DNA from: Oscillospiraceae bacterium
GTDB lineage: Bacteria; Bacillota; Clostridia; Oscillospirales; Ruminococcaceae
Direction of reading: 5' to 3'
Assembly (NCBI GenBank): GCA_017513135.1
Contig: JAFWDH010000003.1
Coordinates: 48,310 to 112,309, forward strand
Length of the DNA: 64,000 nt
Under the pieces are notes generated by a model. That model made no database searches and had not been told where the DNA came from. It worked only from the letters and a program-made list of their open reading frames with translations. Made by a program: the position numbers and the translations under genes. Positions 44,223 to 52,452 of the stretch are shown here, one piece after another (position 1 is the stretch's first letter; every line of letters begins with the position of its first letter).

Positions 44223-45035
44223 ATGGATATCAAAGAACTGAAAGAGGTTTGCCGGCAGGTCCGTATAGACATCATCAATGAGGTCACAGAAGCTGCCAGC
44301 GGACATCCCGGCGGAAGCCTTTCCGCTGTGGAGATGCTCGTCGCCCTCTACTTTGAGGTGATGAACATCGACCCCAAGGATCCTCAGAAGCCTGACAGGG
44401 ACAGATTCGTGCTGAGCAAGGGTCATGCGGCTCCCGCTCTTTATGCTGTCCTGGCTGAGAGGGGCTACTTCGATAAGGAAGAGCTCCATACTCTCAGGAA
44501 ACTCGGCTCAAAGCTCCAGGGACACCCGGATCCCAGAAAGCTTCCCGGAATCGATGCGGCCACCGGATCGCTCGGACAGGGAATCAGCATCGCAGTCGGA
44601 ATGGCACTCGGTGCCAAACTGGCCAACAACGGCGCTAAAGTCTACACGATGGTCGGCGACGGTGAGAACCAGGAAGGCATGGTATGGGAGGCGGCAATGG
44701 CTGCTGCCCATTACAAACTGGACAACTTCACCGTTTTTCTTGACAGGAACAATCTGCAGATCAGCGGCACCAACGACGAGGTCATGAGCCTCGGAGACGT
44801 TCACGCCAAATACGAAGCTTTCGGATTTGATGTGATCGAGGTGGAAGACGGAAACGATATAGAGCAGGTCCTTGCAGCAATAGCGGTTCCCTTCACACCC
44901 GGCAAGCCCAAGTGCATAATCGCCCACACAGTCAAGGGCAAAGGCGTCTCCTTCATGGAGAACAGCGTAGGCTGGCACGGCACGGCGCCCAAGGAAGATC
45001 AGCGCCAGGCCGCATTGAAAGAGTTGGAGGGCTAA
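44223..45035 (+). CDS. Transketolase, N-terminal (ThDP pyrophosphate-binding) subunit
   Basis: 270 residues, half-size because the enzyme is split into two genes as in many Clostridia and archaea. Sequence features are [32 protein letters not shown] and the thiamine diphosphate Mg motif [16 protein letters not shown] with NNLQISG. It pairs with the following subunit to interconvert ketoses and aldoses in the non-oxidative pentose phosphate pathway. The start has AAGGAG upstream. The gap to the next subunit is 4 nt. Confidence 0.95.
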   Translation: MDIKELKEVCRQVRIDIINEVTEAASGHPGGSLSAVEMLVALYFEVMNIDPKDPQKPDRDRFVLSKGHAAPALYAVLAERGYFDKEELHTLRKLGSKLQGHPDPRKLPGIDAATGSLGQGISIAVGMALGAKLANNGAKVYTMVGDGENQEGMVWEAAMAAAHYKLDNFTVFLDRNNLQISGTNDEVMSLGDVHAKYEAFGFDVIEVEDGNDIEQVLAAIAVPFTPGKPKCIIAHTVKGKGVSFMENSVGWHGTAPKEDQRQAALKELEG

Positions 45036-45039
45036 ACAA

Positions 45040-45966
45040 ATGAGTGAAAAGAAAGCTACACGTAATGCTTACGGCGAAGCGCTGGTCGAGCTTGGTGCAG
45101 TAAATGACAAGATCGTCGTTCTCGACGCAGACCTTGCTCCCTCCGTTATGACAAACGGCTTTGCAAAGCAGTTCCCCGAAAGATACTTCAATACCGGTAT
45201 CGCGGAAGCCAACATGGTGGACATGTCAGCCGGACTCAGCACAATGGGATATATCCCGTTCTGCAGCACCTTCGCTATCTTTGGCGCAGGAAGAGTCTAT
45301 GAGATGGTCCGCAACAGCGTTGCGTATCCCAGATTCAATGTCAAACTCGGAATGACACACGCAGGGATCACCGTCGGAGAAGACGGCAGCAGCCATCAGT
45401 CCATCGAGGACATAGCTCTTATGAGAGTAATCCCCAACATGACAGTCATCGTGCCCTGCGATGCGAATGAGGCAAAGAAGGCGACATTCGCGGCAGCAGA
45501 GATGGACGGTCCCGTTTACCTGAGATTTGCGCGTCCCTCATCTTTCGTGTTTGAAGAGGATATGCCTTTTGAGATAGGCAAAGCCAATGTGCTTCGCGAC
45601 GGTGATGATGGAGTCATCTTCGCGTGCGGTCTTATGGTAAAGCCTGCGGTCGACGCAGCGGACGCTCTTAAGGAGCAGGGAAAGAACATTTCGGTGGTCA
45701 ACATCCACACCATTAAGCCTCTGGACAAAGAGACAGTCCTGAAATATGCAACAAGGTGCAAGAAGGTCCTCACCATCGAAGAGCACAGTGTTATCGGCGG
45801 CCTTGGAGATGCGGTAGCAGATGCAATCATCGGTCACGGTGATTTTGCATTCAGAAAGCTCGGAATCCAGGATCAGTTCGGACAGTCCGGAACACCCGCA
45901 CAGCTTCTTGAAGTCTACGGCCTTTCAGACGCCCAGATCCTTGAAGCAGCAAAAGAGATGTTCTGA
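45040..45966 (+). CDS. Transketolase, C-terminal subunit
   Basis: 308 residues. It contains the pyrimidine-binding domain with the activating Glu region (NTGIAEANMVDMSAGLS) and the substrate segment GMTHAGITVGEDGSSHQSIEDIALMRVIP, then the C-terminal domain with VVNIHTIKPLDKETVL and TIEEHSVIGGLG. It forms the active site with the preceding N-terminal subunit and is co-transcribed. A terminator lies 21 nt downstream. Confidence 0.95.
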   Translation: MSEKKATRNAYGEALVELGAVNDKIVVLDADLAPSVMTNGFAKQFPERYFNTGIAEANMVDMSAGLSTMGYIPFCSTFAIFGAGRVYEMVRNSVAYPRFNVKLGMTHAGITVGEDGSSHQSIEDIALMRVIPNMTVIVPCDANEAKKATFAAAEMDGPVYLRFARPSSFVFEEDMPFEIGKANVLRDGDDGVIFACGLMVKPAVDAADALKEQGKNISVVNIHTIKPLDKETVLKYATRCKKVLTIEEHSVIGGLGDAVADAIIGHGDFAFRKLGIQDQFGQSGTPAQLLEVYGLSDAQILEAAKEMF

Positions 45967-45986
45967 TCTGAATAATCCTAATAACA

Positions 45987-46025
45987 ATCAGCGGGAGCAT
46001 CCTGTTCCCGCTGATATGATTTTTA
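45987..46025 (+). terminator. Intrinsic terminator of the transketolase operon
   Basis: Ten-bp stem ATCAGCGGGA (45987-45996) / TCCCGCTGAT (46006-46015), then ATGATTTTTA. Confidence 0.8.
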
Positions 46026-46047
46026 TCGACGAACCATCGGAGGTCTT

Positions 46048-46503
46048 ATGGGAAAGAAGATTATCGACTGGCTGAAAACAGAGTTCTTTACGAAGGAGAC
46101 ACTGGCGTACCTGATCATCGGCCTTACCAGCACAGCCATCAACTGGACGCTGACGTATGTGCTCAATAACGTGTTCGGCGTAGGATACTGGGTGACCAGT
46201 GTGATCACGTTCCTTTTCTCCATAACGTTCTCGTATTATATGAACAGAAAGTATGCGTTCAAGAGCACGGAGTCCGGCAGGGAAACGCTGCCGAAGTATC
46301 TTATTGAAGTGTGCATCTGCTTTGTGCTTTCATATGGCTTGGGGAAGATCGTGCTGGACTGGTTCTTCTCAAAGGTCATAATTCTCCCTTTGCCTGACGA
46401 CAAGATGAACACGGTCAAAGGCATACTGGCAAACTGCTGTTACATCGCGCTGAACTATATAGGCCAGAAATTCTTTGTTTTCCGGAAGAAAAGAGAGGAA
46501 TAA
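46048..46503 (+). CDS. GtrA-family membrane protein, copy 1
   Basis: 151 residues with four TM helices. GtrA signatures are YLIIGLTSTAINWTLTYVL, SVITFLFSITFSYYMNRKYAF and LNYIGQKFFVF near the end. GtrA proteins help move polyprenyl-linked sugars or support wall polysaccharide glycosylation. Which sugar is unknown. A terminator follows, then a convergent gene. Confidence 0.9.
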   Translation: MGKKIIDWLKTEFFTKETLAYLIIGLTSTAINWTLTYVLNNVFGVGYWVTSVITFLFSITFSYYMNRKYAFKSTESGRETLPKYLIEVCICFVLSYGLGKIVLDWFFSKVIILPLPDDKMNTVKGILANCCYIALNYIGQKFFVFRKKREE

Positions 46504-46529
46504 AACTCTTGCGTGATATCCGATAAGCA

Positions 46530-46558
46530 AACAGCCGCTTCCGAGGGAAGCGGCTGTT
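46530..46558. terminator. Bidirectional intrinsic terminator
   Basis: Thirteen-bp stem AACAGCCGCTTCC / GGAAGCGGCTGTT with a GAG loop, between convergent GtrA copy 1 and the ECF S-component-like gene. Confidence 0.82.
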
Positions 46559-46575
46559 ATTTCATGGTCGACAGT

Positions 46576-47058
46576 TCAGTCTTTTTTGAGCCTTATCTGA
46601 CTGCTCAGAAGGATCCCGGCGAGAAACGGAACTGAGTCGGCGACTGCAGCTACGGTTCCGCGTATCAATTTGACGCCAAGAGGCAGATTGAACAAAACTG
46701 ACTCCGAGAGGGATTTGATCAGAGCAACACCGATCATAACTGACAGGAATCCCGCTATCAGCTTTGTCGTCATATTTTTGAGGCGAGGGAACATCCAGCT
46801 GCATGATATGCCGATGAACAGCTGTCCCAGCGCCCAGCCGACAGGAAACGTGCCGCTGTAAAGAAGATTGGAGATTATGCAGCCGAGCACCCCGACAGAT
46901 GTGGCCGGGTAGCCGAAAAGACAAAGGAACAGACCGAAAGCAATGTAACCTGGTTCGGTACGGATATGCGCCAGTATGGGGATCTTGACAGTGAAGGAGA
47001 GTGCAACGTAAAGTGCTACACCAAGTCCCATATAGGTCAGTTTTTTAGTTTTGTTCAT
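46576..47058 (-). CDS. ECF transporter S component-like membrane protein
   Basis: 160 residues, five to six TM helices, highly hydrophobic with Gly. The start LTYMGLGVALYVALSFTVKIPI and PGYIAFGLFLCLFGYPATSVGVLGCI resemble the substrate-binding S components of energy-coupling-factor importers. Such proteins bind vitamins or precursors with high affinity and share an EcfAAT module encoded elsewhere. No EcfA/T genes are in the window and the substrate is not deducible. It is flanked on both sides by genes on the plus strand. Confidence 0.72.
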   Translation of the reverse strand: MNKTKKLTYMGLGVALYVALSFTVKIPILAHIRTEPGYIAFGLFLCLFGYPATSVGVLGCIISNLLYSGTFPVGWALGQLFIGISCSWMFPRLKNMTTKLIAGFLSVMIGVALIKSLSESVLFNLPLGVKLIRGTVAAVADSVPFLAGILLSSQIRLKKD

Positions 47059-47084
47059 CTGTTCTGCCTTTCAGAAAATCCGAT

Positions 47085-47113
47085 TTGCCCAATGGCGGTT
47101 TAAGGGTTATAGT
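47085..47113 (+). promoter_or_regulatory. Predicted promoter of GtrA copy 2
   Basis: -35 TTGCCC (47085-47090), 17-bp spacer, -10 TATAGT (47108-47113), 30 nt before the ATG at 47144. Confidence 0.45.
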
Positions 47114-47143
47114 TAATGCATCAAAGCTAAACGGAGATAATTG

Positions 47144-47527
47144 ATGGATAAGAAAAAAAGCATCCTCCAAGTCATAAAGTACTTCCTTATTGCTGCATCT
47201 GCCGGGATCATCCAGACACTTTCGTTTTCCCTGTTGGAAGAACTGTTCCATGTTCCGTACTGGCCCAGTTACCTGATATCGCTGATCCTGAGCGTCGTGT
47301 GGAACTTCACGTTTAACCGCAAATATACGTTCCATGCTTCAGGGAACATAACTAAGGCTATGCTTCTTACTGCACTGTATTATCTGGTGTTCACGCCGCT
47401 GTCCACATGGGGCGGGGATAGGCTTACTGCTGCGGGCTGGAACGATTATCTGGTGTTTGCGCTGACTCTCATCGTCAACGGTGTCACTGAGTTTCTGTAT
47501 CAGAAGTATCTGGTCTTCAAAGAATAA
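47144..47527 (+). CDS. GtrA-family membrane protein, copy 2
   Basis: 127 residues from ATG 47144 (CGGAG 7 nt upstream; a TTG three bases earlier is less well spaced). Four TM helices with IKYFLIAASAGIIQTLSFSLL, LILSVVWNFTFNRKYTF and FLYQKYLVFKE, the GtrA pattern. It is shorter than copy 1 and only distantly similar to it. It likely works with an unidentified glycosyltransferase at the membrane. Confidence 0.9.
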   Translation: MDKKKSILQVIKYFLIAASAGIIQTLSFSLLEELFHVPYWPSYLISLILSVVWNFTFNRKYTFHASGNITKAMLLTALYYLVFTPLSTWGGDRLTAAGWNDYLVFALTLIVNGVTEFLYQKYLVFKE

Positions 47528-47550
47528 AAAAGAAGGAAAGAATAACTAAC

Positions 47551-47578
47551 GGGCAGGATCTGGTCCTGCCCTGTTTTT
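47551..47578 (+). terminator. Intrinsic terminator after GtrA copy 2
   Basis: Eight-bp stem GGGCAGGA / TCCTGCCC with a 5-nt loop followed by TGTTTTT. Confidence 0.75.
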
Positions 47579-47599
47579 AATTAAGGATCCGATCCGCGA

Positions 47600-48586
47600 T
47601 CAGTCCTCATAAAGCGCAGAAAGCGATCGTACATATTCAGCGGCTTCGTTCCTGACGTTTTCGGGACCGACGATCTCGGCATCTGTCCCGAAAGAGAAGA
47701 CCCAGGAGAAGAAGACCGGACTGACGGCGACAGGAACGTCTATGTTGAACCAGCCCTCCGTATCAGGGATCATCAGGACGTCCTTTCCGAACCGGTCTAT
47801 GACCTGACCTGCAAGCCTGTCCTTGAACCGGATCCTGACCCGCTGAAGTTCTCCGTGATACATGCCGAAGTGCATGACCGAATATCCGGAAAGATCTTCT
47901 TCGTGAAACAGATCCAAGCCTTTTCTGGGAAGCCCTGAGGAAGAGATGGATTCCATCTTGTCCACACGGAAGTGCTTCATGATCTCGTCATCTTCGTCGT
48001 ATCCCAGAAGGTAATAATTCTCGTTATCCCAGATAAGCGCGAACGGACTTACCGAATAAGTCCTTCCGTCGCGGTGATAGACTTTTTTCGCCGAGGTGTT
48101 GTAATCGAAATATCTGAAACGGATGGACTCAGAGGAGTTGATCGCCGAAGATATCCTGTCGACGTTAAAGAACACGCTCTCATTCATGCTTTTTACACGT
48201 CCGGTAACGTACACATGCCTCTGCAGGTCACGGCTCTCGTGAGTGCTTGCAAGGGATTCGATCTTTTTGATAAGATCTGTAGTCTTTCTGGTCGTAATGA
48301 ATCTGGAGCTCTGTATCGAGTCGACGAGGAGCTTGAGTTCCGCGTTCTCAAACGTCCTTGAAGTAATATAATATCCGAATACGTGACCTTTCAGCTGGGT
48401 GATGTCGTATCCGGAAGCCGAGAGCGACCGGATATCTTCATATATGGCTCTGCGGTCAGCAGATATCCCGTGTTCCTCTAGATGGGAGATAAGTTCCTCG
48501 GTGCCGACGGGATGAGAACTGTCGCTTTTTTCGAGCAGGTAACGGAGAACTATCAGAAGCCGCTCTCTGCTGTTTCTTCCGCCCAT
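47600..48586 (-). CDS. YafY-type transcriptional regulator with WYL domain
   Basis: 328 residues. An N-terminal winged helix (NSRERLLIVLRYLLEKSDSS, ISADRRAIYEDIRSLSASGYDI) is followed by the WYL ligand-sensing domain (about 140-240; the segment SIRFRYFDYN and YSVSPFALIWDNENYYLLGYD) and a WCX-type C-terminal extension. WYL regulators sense nucleic acids or small ligands and control defence, DNA repair or metabolic genes. The gene lies 2 nt after the upstream membrane protein gene, so the two are co-transcribed and that protein is a candidate target or sensor partner. Confidence 0.88.
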   Translation of the reverse strand: MGGRNSRERLLIVLRYLLEKSDSSHPVGTEELISHLEEHGISADRRAIYEDIRSLSASGYDITQLKGHVFGYYITSRTFENAELKLLVDSIQSSRFITTRKTTDLIKKIESLASTHESRDLQRHVYVTGRVKSMNESVFFNVDRISSAINSSESIRFRYFDYNTSAKKVYHRDGRTYSVSPFALIWDNENYYLLGYDEDDEIMKHFRVDKMESISSSGLPRKGLDLFHEEDLSGYSVMHFGMYHGELQRVRIRFKDRLAGQVIDRFGKDVLMIPDTEGWFNIDVPVAVSPVFFSWVFSFGTDAEIVGPENVRNEAAEYVRSLSALYED

Positions 48587-48588
48587 TG

Positions 48589-49380
48589 CTACCTCCGATC
48601 TTCAGCTTCAGCAGCAGGTATTGTCAGATACGCCTCCTGATAGAGGACGATCGAAGCGATACAATCCATAGCGAGGCACGAGATCTCATAGAGATCGCCG
48701 AGCCGCAGATAATAGACCAACGAAGGCAGCCGCAGTCCTATGCAGAATACAAGCGAACAGAGAGCTGAAGACAGAAACTGTCTCTGTGCCGACGGTTCAT
48801 CTGCCGATACGGTCTGCATCATCCTCAAAGCTGTTACAGCCAGGGATCCGCAGGAAAGAAATGAGACCATCAGAGGGATATTGTTCCGGTTTACGGAAGA
48901 GCAGAAGAATCTGTTCAGAAGATCCGCGGTAAAGAACAGGCATGGTCCGAGAGAAAGAAGCACTGAACTGAGGGGACCGGAAGCTGATTTTGATATGACT
49001 CTCAGATAGATGCAGATCATGGCGACGCACTCAAATGCTATTGCGATAGCCCATAAAGGAAGCATATATGCAATATCCGGGCGGAAGTATGTGAATCTGC
49101 AAAGAATATTCAACAGAACGAGCATCGCGAAAAGGATGTTAAGGACCAGCCAGGCAGGGCCATGCGACGGTGTGACGGAAGGAATACCGTGTCCGGCGGC
49201 ATAAGATGCAATGGAAAAAGAGACAAAGAAAGAGATGACCACGGAAAGGAGACCTGCGATAAGAAACGCAAGTTCACTTTTGTAGAAACCGCTCGGGACC
49301 TCTACGCGGTCGAATACCAGCCAGGCCGCTATTGCTGCCGGAACAATCAGTAAAGAAGATAGTAAAAAACGCTTTTTCAA
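48589..49380 (-). CDS. Polytopic membrane protein of unknown function
   Basis: 263 residues. The start chosen is TTG 49380 (MKKRFLLSSLLIV), 6 nt after the RBS AGAGGTG; a GTG at 49389 would overlap the RBS. About eight hydrophobic segments cover nearly the whole chain, with short loops and few charges. A Ser/Gly-rich region and HGIPSVTPSHGPAWLVLN near the middle are the most distinctive pieces. No family is recognised. Immediate coupling with the downstream WYL regulator suggests a signal or transport role in that regulon. Confidence 0.75.
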   Translation of the reverse strand: MKKRFLLSSLLIVPAAIAAWLVFDRVEVPSGFYKSELAFLIAGLLSVVISFFVSFSIASYAAGHGIPSVTPSHGPAWLVLNILFAMLVLLNILCRFTYFRPDIAYMLPLWAIAIAFECVAMICIYLRVISKSASGPLSSVLLSLGPCLFFTADLLNRFFCSSVNRNNIPLMVSFLSCGSLAVTALRMMQTVSADEPSAQRQFLSSALCSLVFCIGLRLPSLVYYLRLGDLYEISCLAMDCIASIVLYQEAYLTIPAAEAEDRR

Positions 49381-49454
49381 CTGTGTCACCTCTAATTGTT
49401 GATCAAGACAGATTTTATCACAATGGCAGAGGAAAAGGGAGAAGACAGAAAAAA

Positions 49455-49477
49455 CCCGGACCGAAAAACGGTCCGGG
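49455..49477 (-). terminator. Intrinsic terminator of the hsp20 gene
   Basis: Nine-bp stem CCCGGACCG / CGGTCCGGG with an AAAAA loop. Read on the minus strand it is followed by TTTTTTCTG. Confidence 0.85.
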
Positions 49478-49519
49478 CAGAAACCGATATTTTGCGACAG
49501 ATCAGAACCGATCAGAGTA

Positions 49520-49972
49520 CTATTCGATCCTTATTGTCTTCTTCTCGGGAAGCTTCGGAGCTTCCTTCTTGGGAACCGTCAGACGCAGAACGCCGTCTTC
49601 AAATTTGGCGCCTATCTCGTCCTCCGTCACATATTCACCGACATAGAAGCTTCTCTGCATCGAGCCGGAATATCTTTCCTGACGGATGAGTTTGCCTCTG
49701 TCGTTCTTGTGCTCTTCGTCAAGAGCTTTGGACGCACCGACTGTCAGATAGCCGTTCTCAAGATCCAGAGAGATCTCTTCCTTCTTGAAGCCCGGCAGAT
49801 CGATATCTACTTCATAACCGCTGTCTGTCTCGTGGACGTCTGTCTTCATCACACGCGATGCATTTTTGCCGTAAAGCCTGCGGTCAGTGTTGTCAAGTTC
49901 ACGGAAAGACGGGAACTCAAGATTCATAAGATCGTCAAACAGATTTTCATTCCAGATACTAGGATATAACAT
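49520..49972 (-). CDS. Small heat-shock protein (Hsp20/alpha-crystallin)
   Basis: 150 residues from ATG 49972, with a perfect AAGGAGG 8 nt upstream; a longer frame to 50095 is rejected because it would run through the promoter and leader. The alpha-crystallin domain spans about 40-135: GYEVDIDLPGFKKEEISL, NGYLTVGASK, SGSMQRSFYVGEYV, and FEDGVLRLTVPK with the conserved GVL. A flexible N-terminus (MLYPSIWNENLFDDLM) and the tail IRI motif are also present. It is an ATP-independent holdase. Its promoter carries a CIRCE operator, so HrcA regulation is expected. Confidence 0.96.
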   Translation of the reverse strand: MLYPSIWNENLFDDLMNLEFPSFRELDNTDRRLYGKNASRVMKTDVHETDSGYEVDIDLPGFKKEEISLDLENGYLTVGASKALDEEHKNDRGKLIRQERYSGSMQRSFYVGEYVTEDEIGAKFEDGVLRLTVPKKEAPKLPEKKTIRIE

Positions 49973-50086
49973 TTCAGTTTCCTCCTTATACTCATAACAA
50001 TGATTTTGTTTTGAGCATCGGGACGGAGGGTTCGGACTCAAGGAATTCCATCCTTCGGATCTTCTCTGTTCCTTTGTTCTGAAAAC

Positions 50087-50115
50087 GTTATACACCTAAA
50101 AATTAGCACTGTCAA
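50087..50115 (-). promoter_or_regulatory. Promoter of hsp20
   Basis: Minus strand: consensus -35 TTGACA (50110-50115), 17-bp spacer, -10 TATAAC (50087-50092). The -35 lies inside the CIRCE element. Confidence 0.85.
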
Positions 50116-50129
50116 TAGCCGAGTGCTAA
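50103..50129. promoter_or_regulatory. CIRCE element (HrcA operator)
   Basis: TTAGCACTG-N9-GAGTGCTAA, one mismatch to the CIRCE consensus TTAGCACTC-N9-GAGTGCTAA. It overlaps the hsp20 -35 box, so bound HrcA would block RNA polymerase. Confidence 0.93.
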
Positions 50130-50210
50130 TTTTTTTGTGATCTTTTTTGCTGCGAAAGGTGCAGGAAACATCACAGGATGCTATCATATTCTCATCTGGA
50201 GGAGCGTCGG

Positions 50211-50474
50211 ATGAGAAGGAGATACATTTTCAGGGGAACAGTACAGCATGTGGGACTCAGATACCGCGCAGTATCTTCAGCTTCAAGGCTCAATATAACC
50301 GGATGGATACAGAACCTTCCGGACGGCAGCGTAATGATGGAAGCTCAGGGTGATGAAGCTGCGCTGAACTCTCTTGAGGCAATGATACTTGAGACTCGCT
50401 ACGGAAAAATCGAGAGTTCATTCACGGAGATCCGGGAAGAAGATGACACAGGAATGTTCAGAGTCAGACTGTGA
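50211..50474 (+). CDS. Acylphosphatase
   Basis: 87 residues from ATG 50211 (GGAGGAG 6 nt upstream); a longer ORF from 50178 is rejected. Active-site loop GTVQHVGLRYRA contains the catalytic Arg, and ITGWIQNLPDGSVMMEAQG contains the catalytic Asn and the GxV...A.G signature. It cleaves acyl-phosphates such as acetyl- and carbamoyl-phosphate to carboxylate and phosphate. The gene is divergent from hsp20 across the CIRCE region and is followed by a small membrane protein gene. Confidence 0.93.
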   Translation: MRRRYIFRGTVQHVGLRYRAVSSASRLNITGWIQNLPDGSVMMEAQGDEAALNSLEAMILETRYGKIESSFTEIREEDDTGMFRVRL

Positions 50475-50489
50475 CAGGGGTTAGGGTCG

Positions 50490-50741
50490 ATGAAAAAAGA
50501 AAAAGGTAAAAAACCGCTTTGGAAGGATCTTTTGCTGATCCCTTTGCAGCTTTTGGCGGATCTAGCTCTTCTTTACACGGGAGCTTATCTTGACACCAGG
50601 ATCGCGTCACCGGAAGCAACGGGACATCCGACATTTGCGCTGACGATACTGTTCGCAGCTGCTGCCGGAATCATAACGGCTGCTGTTGCGCTGTATGTCC
50701 TGATGCGGGTGATCAGATTCTTCTTTCGAAAGGACAAATAA
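50490..50741 (+). CDS. Small two-TM membrane protein
   Basis: 83 residues. A basic N-terminus (MKKEKGKKPLW) precedes two hydrophobic helices (about 13-33 and 45-72), ending in a basic tail (RFFFRKDK). No family is recognised. It starts 15 nt after the acylphosphatase gene with AGGGGTTAGGG-type upstream purines. Confidence 0.65.
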   Translation: MKKEKGKKPLWKDLLLIPLQLLADLALLYTGAYLDTRIASPEATGHPTFALTILFAAAAGIITAAVALYVLMRVIRFFFRKDK

Positions 50742-50826
50742 GAATACATAACAGGAAAGCCAGTTATGTGAATTGCGGATCCCGGCAGACAGCGACATCA
50801 GGGAGAACTTAAAAAAACGGACAGAA

Positions 50827-50855
50827 AAAACAGACGGCTTGATGCCGTCTGTTTT
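50827..50855. terminator. Bidirectional intrinsic terminator
   Basis: Twelve-bp stem AAAACAGACGGC / GCCGTCTGTTTT with a 5-nt loop, between convergent genes ending at 50741 and 50869. Confidence 0.82.
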
Positions 50856-50868
50856 CAGCAAAGTATTA

Positions 50869-51324
50869 TCAGAAGATTATGCCAATAAGATTGACTACCA
50901 GCGAAACTGCACCGAGCACGAAGCCTGCGGTTGCGAGCGTGGTCTGGTTATCTTTGCGGGCTTTCGCTCCGAGAGCGGTCGCAACTACACCGACTGCAAG
51001 GCCGAAAATGCCGTTAAGATATACTGCCAGGGCCCCCAGAGCCACTGATGCGACTTCGAGGGCAGTGGGCTTGCCGCCTTTTACCCTGTAACCTGCGCCG
51101 CCTTCTGTAGAAGAGGATTCGAGTTTCTCGCCTTTGATGGCTGCCTTGAACTCCTCAACTACTTCCTTGCCTTCGGACTTGACTGCTTCCACCACATCGG
51201 CAGAATATCCCTTGGTGTCTGCGGCGAAAGCCTTTGCTTCTTCCTTTACACCTGCTACGGTGTTCTTTGCTACGTCAGCAGCCTGTTCCGCTGTCTCTTT
51301 AAGCTTGTTTTCTAGATCTGCCAT
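50869..51324 (-). CDS. Membrane-anchored coiled-coil protein with DUF4190-like hydrophobic pair
   Basis: 151 residues. The first 70 are an Ala/Lys/Glu-rich amphipathic helix with YtxH-like heptads (AEQAADVAKNTVAGVKEEAKAF). Residues about 88-150 hold two helices rich in Ala, Gly and Val (SVALGALAVYLNGIFGLAVGVV and ATAGFVLGAVSLVVNLIGIIF) with a K-A-R-K turn, like DUF4190/DUF4190-type envelope proteins. Function is unknown. AAGGAG lies upstream of the ATG. Confidence 0.75.
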   Translation of the reverse strand: MADLENKLKETAEQAADVAKNTVAGVKEEAKAFAADTKGYSADVVEAVKSEGKEVVEEFKAAIKGEKLESSSTEGGAGYRVKGGKPTALEVASVALGALAVYLNGIFGLAVGVVATALGAKARKDNQTTLATAGFVLGAVSLVVNLIGIIF

Positions 51325-51476
51325 TTATTTAACTCCTTCCGTTACTGACAAATAGATTTAACTAATTATATATCCGGAAACCGGGAAAAGGGAATATATT
51401 GATGGTGCGGAATTGACCTCAAAATCACCTGGTGATATCCTCACATTATCATTTTCAGGATTAAGGAGACAGCTCA

Positions 51477-51782
51477 GTGAAGAGAGAAGACAGGATCTCT
51501 GCCATGGAGAAGATCATGGAGGAGATGGAAGCAAGAACAGAGGAGCTCCGGACAGCCTTGGACGGGTTCAGTGCAGGTCATAAAAGTTTTTCAAAACTGA
51601 TCGACTATTACGGATCCCAGCAGTGGATGAGAGATTACGAGGCTGATGAGAAGGGGAAGATCTCCCAGGACATAAAACGAGGTGTCCTATCAGAGGATGG
51701 TGTGTACGACCTGATCATGGATTATAAGGAATTGCTCCTTGATCTTCTGGCTGTTGCAGAAGAAGGACTGAAAAACGTCTGA
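51477..51782 (+). CDS. DUF4298-family cytosolic protein
   Basis: 101 residues from GTG 51477 (AGGAG 8 nt upstream). Two helical segments (RISAMEKIMEEMEARTEELRT and GVLSEDGVYDLIMDYKELLLDLL) flank the conserved LIDYYGSQQWMRDYEADEKG. The pattern matches DUF4298, a family without known function that is found singly in Bacillota. It starts the two-gene unit with the DUF3267 protein. Confidence 0.82.
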   Translation: MKREDRISAMEKIMEEMEARTEELRTALDGFSAGHKSFSKLIDYYGSQQWMRDYEADEKGKISQDIKRGVLSEDGVYDLIMDYKELLLDLLAVAEEGLKNV

Positions 51783-51801
51783 AGGAAAGGAACAGACAAC
51801 A

Positions 51802-52437
51802 GTGGGCAATAAAGAAAAAGACAGAAAACTTACTCCCGCAGAGGAGAAAAGAATGAAGAGATTCAGTGAGATCTCGGAAAAACTGGAAGCGGAGGGCTAC
51901 AGAAAGACGGAACTCACGATAAGCATCACTGCTGCCAGCCTGATAACGATCCTCGCAGGCATTCCTCTGCTGATCCTCAGCATAATGCTGTTCCACAGGA
52001 TAAACGGTATCTGGGGCTTCTCGCTCGGCACGGGAAATACTGCCTCGTTCCTGATCCTTATGCTGGTGCTCACGGTGGTCCATGAACTGATGCACGGAGC
52101 GGCATGGAGCCTTTTCTGTGAAAACGGGTGGAAGGATATAGAATTCGGATTTATTGTGAAGTCACTGACTCCGTATTGCACGTGTGCTTCCCCGCTGCCG
52201 AAGTGGAGCTATATCATGGGAGCTATGACACCGCTGTTCGTACTGGGGGTGGTCCCATATATGATCGGCCTTTTTTCCGGGAATCTGTATGTGCTGTTTA
52301 TGGCTGTAGTGATGATACTCGGTGCAGGGGGAGACATCATGCTTGTGATAAGACTCCTCAGATTCAGATCCGAGAGCAGCGAAGTGCTGGTCTACGATCA
52401 CCCGACAGAAGCAGGAAGTGTGGTATTTGAGAAATAA
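51802..52437 (+). CDS. DUF3267-type membrane protein, second copy
   Basis: 211 residues from GTG 51802. Four TM helices (about 42-65, 78-96, 132-155 and 163-185). The second contains VHELMHGAAW, the HExxH-type motif of the family. PLPKWSYIMGAMTPLFVLGV and ILGAGGDIMLVIRLLR follow, the last with the conserved Gly-Gly-Asp. It is a probable paralogue of the product at 37504-38079, to which it is only distantly similar. It lies 19 nt after DUF4298. A site-2-protease-like activity is possible but not shown. Confidence 0.82.
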   Translation: MGNKEKDRKLTPAEEKRMKRFSEISEKLEAEGYRKTELTISITAASLITILAGIPLLILSIMLFHRINGIWGFSLGTGNTASFLILMLVLTVVHELMHGAAWSLFCENGWKDIEFGFIVKSLTPYCTCASPLPKWSYIMGAMTPLFVLGVVPYMIGLFSGNLYVLFMAVVMILGAGGDIMLVIRLLRFRSESSEVLVYDHPTEAGSVVFEK

Positions 52438-52452
52438 CAGCCTGAATAAGGG

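Noticed and set aside
47059..47143. Possible riboswitch before the ECF S component
   Set aside because: The interval is only 85 bp, shared with a divergent promoter, and no known aptamer fold is recognised.
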